From Citrobacter sp. (lineage in GTDB: Bacteria; Pseudomonadota; Gammaproteobacteria; Enterobacterales; Enterobacteriaceae): a DNA stretch of 9,367 nt. The stretch lies in assembly GCA_019415335.1 (NCBI GenBank), contig DXKH01000136.1, positions 1 through 9,367 on the forward strand, written 5' to 3'. The position numbers and the translations under genes are program-made. Shown here piece by piece: positions 5,735-9,367 of the stretch; position 1 is the first letter of the stretch, and each line of letters starts with the position of its first letter. The notes under the pieces are model-generated. The model was not told where the DNA came from. It saw only the letters and a list, made by a program, of their open reading frames with translations, and did not search any database.

Positions 5735-8608
5735 ATGACACAGACGTTAAGCCAGCTTGAAAACAGCGGCGCTTTTATTGAACGCCATATCGGACCGGAC
5801 GCCGCGCAACAGCAAGAAATGCTGAATGCCGTTGGCGCACAATCGTTAAACGCGCTGACCGGTCAGATTGTGCCGAAAGATATTCAGCTTGCGACTCCGC
5901 CGCAGGTTGGCGCACCGGCGACCGAATACGCCGCACTGGCAGAACTCAAGGCCATTGCCAGTCGCAATAAACGCTTCACGTCTTACATCGGCATGGGTTA
6001 CACCGCCGTGCAGCTACCGCCGGTTATTCTGCGTAACATGCTGGAAAATCCGGGCTGGTATACCGCGTATACTCCGTATCAACCTGAAGTCTCCCAGGGC
6101 CGCCTTGAAGCACTGCTCAACTTCCAGCAGGTAACGCTGGATTTGACCGGGCTGGATATGGCCTCTGCCTCTCTTCTGGACGAGGCCACTGCTGCCGCCG
6201 AAGCAATGGCGATGGCGAAACGCGTCAGCAAACTGAAAAATGCCAACCGCTTCTTCGTTGCTTCTGACGTTCATCCGCAAACGCTCGATGTGGTCCGTAC
6301 TCGTGCTGAAACCTTTGGTTTTGAAGTGATTGTCGATGACGCGCAAAAAGTGCTCGACCATCAGGACGTCTTCGGCGTGCTGTTACAGCAGGTTGGCACA
6401 ACCGGTGAAATCCACGACTACACTGCGCTCATCAGCGAACTGAAATCACGCAAAATTGTGGTCAGTGTCGCCGCCGATATTATGGCGCTGGTGCTGTTAA
6501 CTGCGCCGGGTAAACAGGGCGCGGATATTGTCTTTGGTTCGGCGCAACGCTTCGGTGTGCCGATGGGCTACGGTGGCCCACACGCAGCATTCTTTGCGGC
6601 GAAAGATGAATACAAACGCTCAATGCCGGGCCGTATTATCGGTGTATCGAAAGATGCAGCTGGCAATACCGCTCTGCGCATGGCGATGCAGACTCGCGAG
6701 CAACATATTCGCCGTGAGAAAGCGAACTCCAACATTTGTACTTCCCAGGTACTGCTGGCAAACATCGCCAGCCTGTATGCCGTTTATCACGGCCCGGTTG
6801 GCCTGAAACGTATCGCTAACCGCATCCACCGTCTGACCGATATCCTGGCGGCGGGCCTGCAACAAAAAGGTCTGAAACTGCGTCATGCGCACTATTTCGA
6901 CACTTTGTGTGTGGAAGTGGCAGACAAGGCGGGCGTACTGGCGCGTGCCGAAGCGGCTGAAATCAACCTGCGTAGCGATATCCTGAACGCGGTTGGGATC
7001 ACCCTTGATGAAACCACCACGCGTGAAAACGTGATGCAGCTTTTCAGCGTACTGCTGGGGGATAACCACGGCCTGGACATCGACACGCTGGACAAAGACG
7101 TGGCTCACGACAGCCGCTCTATTCAGCCTGCGATGCTGCGCGACGTCGAAATCCTCACCCATCCGGTGTTTAATCGCTACCACAGCGAAACCGAAATGAT
7201 GCGCTATATGCACTCGCTGGAGCGTAAAGATCTGGCGCTGAATCAGGCGATGATCCCGCTGGGTTCCTGCACCATGAAACTGAACGCCGCCGCCGAGATG
7301 ATCCCAATCACCTGGCCGGAATTTGCCGAACTGCACCCGTTCTGCCCGCCGGAGCAGGCCGAAGGTTATCAGCAGATGATTGCGCAGCTGGCTGACTGGC
7401 TGGTGAAACTGACCGGTTACGACGCCGTTTGTATGCAGCCGAACTCTGGCGCACAGGGCGAATACGCGGGCCTGCTGGCGATTCGTCATTATCATGAAAG
7501 CCGCAACGAAGGGCATCGTGATATCTGCCTGATCCCGGCTTCTGCGCACGGAACTAACCCCGCTTCTGCACATATGGCAGGAATGCAGGTGGTGGTTGTG
7601 GCGTGTGATAAAAACGGCAACATCGATCTGACTGATCTGCGCGCGAAAGCGGAACAGGCGGGCGATAACCTCTCCTGTATCATGGTGACCTATCCTTCCA
7701 CCCACGGCGTGTATGAAGAAACGATCCGTGAAGTGTGTGAAGTCGTGCATCAGTTCGGCGGTCAGGTTTACCTTGATGGCGCGAACATGAACGCCCAGGT
7801 CGGCATCACCTCACCGGGCTTTATTGGCGCGGACGTCTCGCACCTTAACCTGCATAAAACTTTCTGCATTCCGCACGGTGGCGGCGGCCCTGGTATGGGA
7901 CCGATCGGCGTGAAAGCGCATCTGGCACCGTTTGTGCCAGGTCATAGCGTGGTACAAATTGAAGGCATGTTAACCCGTCAGGGCGCGGTTTCTGCGGCAC
8001 CGTTCGGTAGCGCATCCATTCTGCCAATCAGCTGGATGTACATCCGCATGATGGGCGCAGAAGGGCTGAAAAAAGCAAGCCAGGTGGCAATTCTTAACGC
8101 CAACTATATTGCCAGCCGCCTGCAGGATGCCTTCCCGGTGCTGTATACCGGTCGCGACGGTCGCGTGGCGCACGAATGTATTCTCGATATTCGCCCGCTG
8201 AAAGAAGAAACCGGCATCAGCGAACTGGATATTGCCAAGCGTCTGATCGACTACGGTTTCCACGCGCCGACCATGTCGTTCCCGGTGGCGGGTACGCTGA
8301 TGGTTGAACCGACTGAATCTGAAAGCAAAGTGGAATTGGATCGCTTTATCGATGCGATGCTGGCTATCCGCGCAGAAATTGACCAGGTGAAAGCCGGTGT
8401 CTGGCCGCTGGAAGATAACCCGCTGGTGAACGCGCCGCACATTCAGAGCGAACTGGTCGCCGAGTGGGCGCATCCGTACAGTCGTGAAGTTGCAGTATTC
8501 CCGGCAGGTGTGGCAGACAAATACTGGCCGACCGTGAAACGTCTGGATGATGTTTACGGCGACCGTAACCTGTTCTGCTCCTGCGTACCGATTAGCGAAT
8601 ACCAGTAA
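5735..8608 (+). CDS. gcvP: Glycine dehydrogenase (decarboxylating), P protein
   Basis: PLP enzyme that decarboxylates glycine and transfers the remaining aminomethyl group to the oxidised lipoyl arm of GcvH. It is the entry step of glycine cleavage. It has 957 residues, a full-length single-chain P protein with the two fused halves of the family. The N-terminal half contains RHIGP (near residue 17) and the IGMGY/PYQPE region. The C-terminal half is catalytic. The PLP lysine is K708 in HLNLHKTF, followed by the glycine-rich loop PHGGGGPG (713-720). Other conserved blocks are LGSCTMKLN and [14 protein letters not shown]. The ATG at 5735 was preferred over in-frame GTG codons that fall inside the palindrome upstream. 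AGGA at 5721-5724 is ten bases before it, and the N-terminus [14 protein letters not shown] is as in E. coli. It is the last gene of the operon. Confidence 0.97.
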   Translation: MTQTLSQLENSGAFIERHIGPDAAQQQEMLNAVGAQSLNALTGQIVPKDIQLATPPQVGAPATEYAALAELKAIASRNKRFTSYIGMGYTAVQLPPVILRNMLENPGWYTAYTPYQPEVSQGRLEALLNFQQVTLDLTGLDMASASLLDEATAAAEAMAMAKRVSKLKNANRFFVASDVHPQTLDVVRTRAETFGFEVIVDDAQKVLDHQDVFGVLLQQVGTTGEIHDYTALISELKSRKIVVSVAADIMALVLLTAPGKQGADIVFGSAQRFGVPMGYGGPHAAFFAAKDEYKRSMPGRIIGVSKDAAGNTALRMAMQTREQHIRREKANSNICTSQVLLANIASLYAVYHGPVGLKRIANRIHRLTDILAAGLQQKGLKLRHAHYFDTLCVEVADKAGVLARAEAAEINLRSDILNAVGITLDETTTRENVMQLFSVLLGDNHGLDIDTLDKDVAHDSRSIQPAMLRDVEILTHPVFNRYHSETEMMRYMHSLERKDLALNQAMIPLGSCTMKLNAAAEMIPITWPEFAELHPFCPPEQAEGYQQMIAQLADWLVKLTGYDAVCMQPNSGAQGEYAGLLAIRHYHESRNEGHRDICLIPASAHGTNPASAHMAGMQVVVVACDKNGNIDLTDLRAKAEQAGDNLSCIMVTYPSTHGVYEETIREVCEVVHQFGGQVYLDGANMNAQVGITSPGFIGADVSHLNLHKTFCIPHGGGGPGMGPIGVKAHLAPFVPGHSVVQIEGMLTRQGAVSAAPFGSASILPISWMYIRMMGAEGLKKASQVAILNANYIASRLQDAFPVLYTGRDGRVAHECILDIRPLKEETGISELDIAKRLIDYGFHAPTMSFPVAGTLMVEPTESESKVELDRFIDAMLAIRAEIDQVKAGVWPLEDNPLVNAPHIQSELVAEWAHPYSREVAVFPAGVADKYWPTVKRLDDVYGDRNLFCSCVPISEYQ

Positions 8609-8630
8609 TTTACTGATTCGACTATCTTCT

Positions 8631-8652
8631 AAAGGCGCTTCGGCGCCTTTTT
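8631..8652 (+). terminator. Rho-independent terminator of gcvTHP
   Basis: AAAGGCGC and GCGCCTTT form an eight-base-pair stem closed by C(UUCG)G, an especially stable tetraloop, followed by a run of T (8648-8652). It begins 22 bases after the gcvP stop. On the minus strand the stem is followed only by TTTA, so it would act weakly, if at all, on convergent bglA transcription. Confidence 0.92.
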
Positions 8653-8734
8653 CGCTTGTTAATAAAGTGCGCTTTGTGTGTTTCGGCTGAGGCGTAATAT
8701 AAAATATTGCGAGCTCAATATATTAAAAGAGTGC

Positions 8735-8764
8735 CAGGCCTGATGAGCGGAGCACATCAGGCAC
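8735..8764 (-). repeat. Single REP (PU-type) palindrome downstream of bglA
   Basis: Read on the minus strand, GCCTGATG and CATCAGGC (8755-8762 and 8738-8745 on the + strand) form an eight-base-pair stem with a nine-base loop, followed by CTGGC. The layout GCCTGATG...ATCAGGCCT and the loop closely follow the common E. coli REP unit, with a few mismatches. It begins about a dozen bases after the bglA stop codon. A TCTTTT run shortly downstream on the minus strand means it may also stabilise or end the bglA transcript. Only one unit is present, not a BIME cluster. Confidence 0.68.
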
Positions 8765-8773
8765 ATCGGCTAA

Positions 8774-9367
<594 letters not shown>

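Noticed and set aside
6620..7750. Minus-strand open frame of 376 codons opposite gcvP
   Set aside because: It lies wholly antisense to a full-length conserved gene. The composition (rich in His, Arg, Gln and Val) is typical of the complement of GC-rich E. coli codons, and there is no recognisable motif or ribosome site.
8704..8721. Small inverted repeat ATATTG / CAATAT between gcvP and bglA
   Set aside because: Six AT-rich base pairs around a six-base loop are expected by chance in such DNA, and no T tract or known site accompanies them.

Overview
The window is core-chromosome DNA of an enterobacterium, almost certainly Escherichia coli or Shigella. The translated products match E. coli PepP, UbiH, UbiI, GcvT, GcvH, GcvP and BglA, as I remember those proteins, along nearly their whole length, and the gene order is that of the E. 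coli K-12 pepP-ubiH-ubiI / gcvTHP / bglA neighbourhood. This was judged from recognisable protein sequence, not from a database search.

Layout. Bases 2-3661 hold the distal part of an operon read on the + strand: pepP (5' end cut off by the window edge), ubiH (4-base overlap with pepP) and ubiI (22 bases after ubiH). PepP is a metal-dependent Xaa-Pro aminopeptidase. UbiH and UbiI are paralogous FAD monooxygenases that hydroxylate different ring carbons during ubiquinone synthesis. A hairpin terminator follows ubiI. Bases 3662-4108 are an AT-rich, strongly T-biased control region for the next operon. It contains a CRP-like site, three CTAAT-type GcvA motifs, an 11-bp perfect inverted repeat around the promoter-proximal GcvA motif, and a PurR box at the expected transcription start.

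Bases 4109-8608 are the complete gcvT-gcvH-gcvP operon, which encodes the T, H and P proteins of the glycine cleavage system. P decarboxylates glycine and loads the aminomethyl group onto the lipoyl arm of H. T then transfers the one-carbon unit to tetrahydrofolate and releases ammonia. The L protein (Lpd) is not in the window. A 72-base imperfect palindrome separates gcvH from gcvP, and a strong UUCG-loop terminator ends the operon.

On the opposite strand, bglA (6-phospho-beta-glucosidase) converges on gcvP. Only its C-terminal 197 codons are present. A single REP-type palindrome sits just after its stop codon.

I see no mobile element, CRISPR array, tRNA, rRNA, phage gene or unknown coding gene, and no sign of an undescribed system. 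The observations of most interest are the symmetry in the gcv control region, the gcvH-gcvP palindrome and a Gly-to-Ser change at a conserved position of GcvT.
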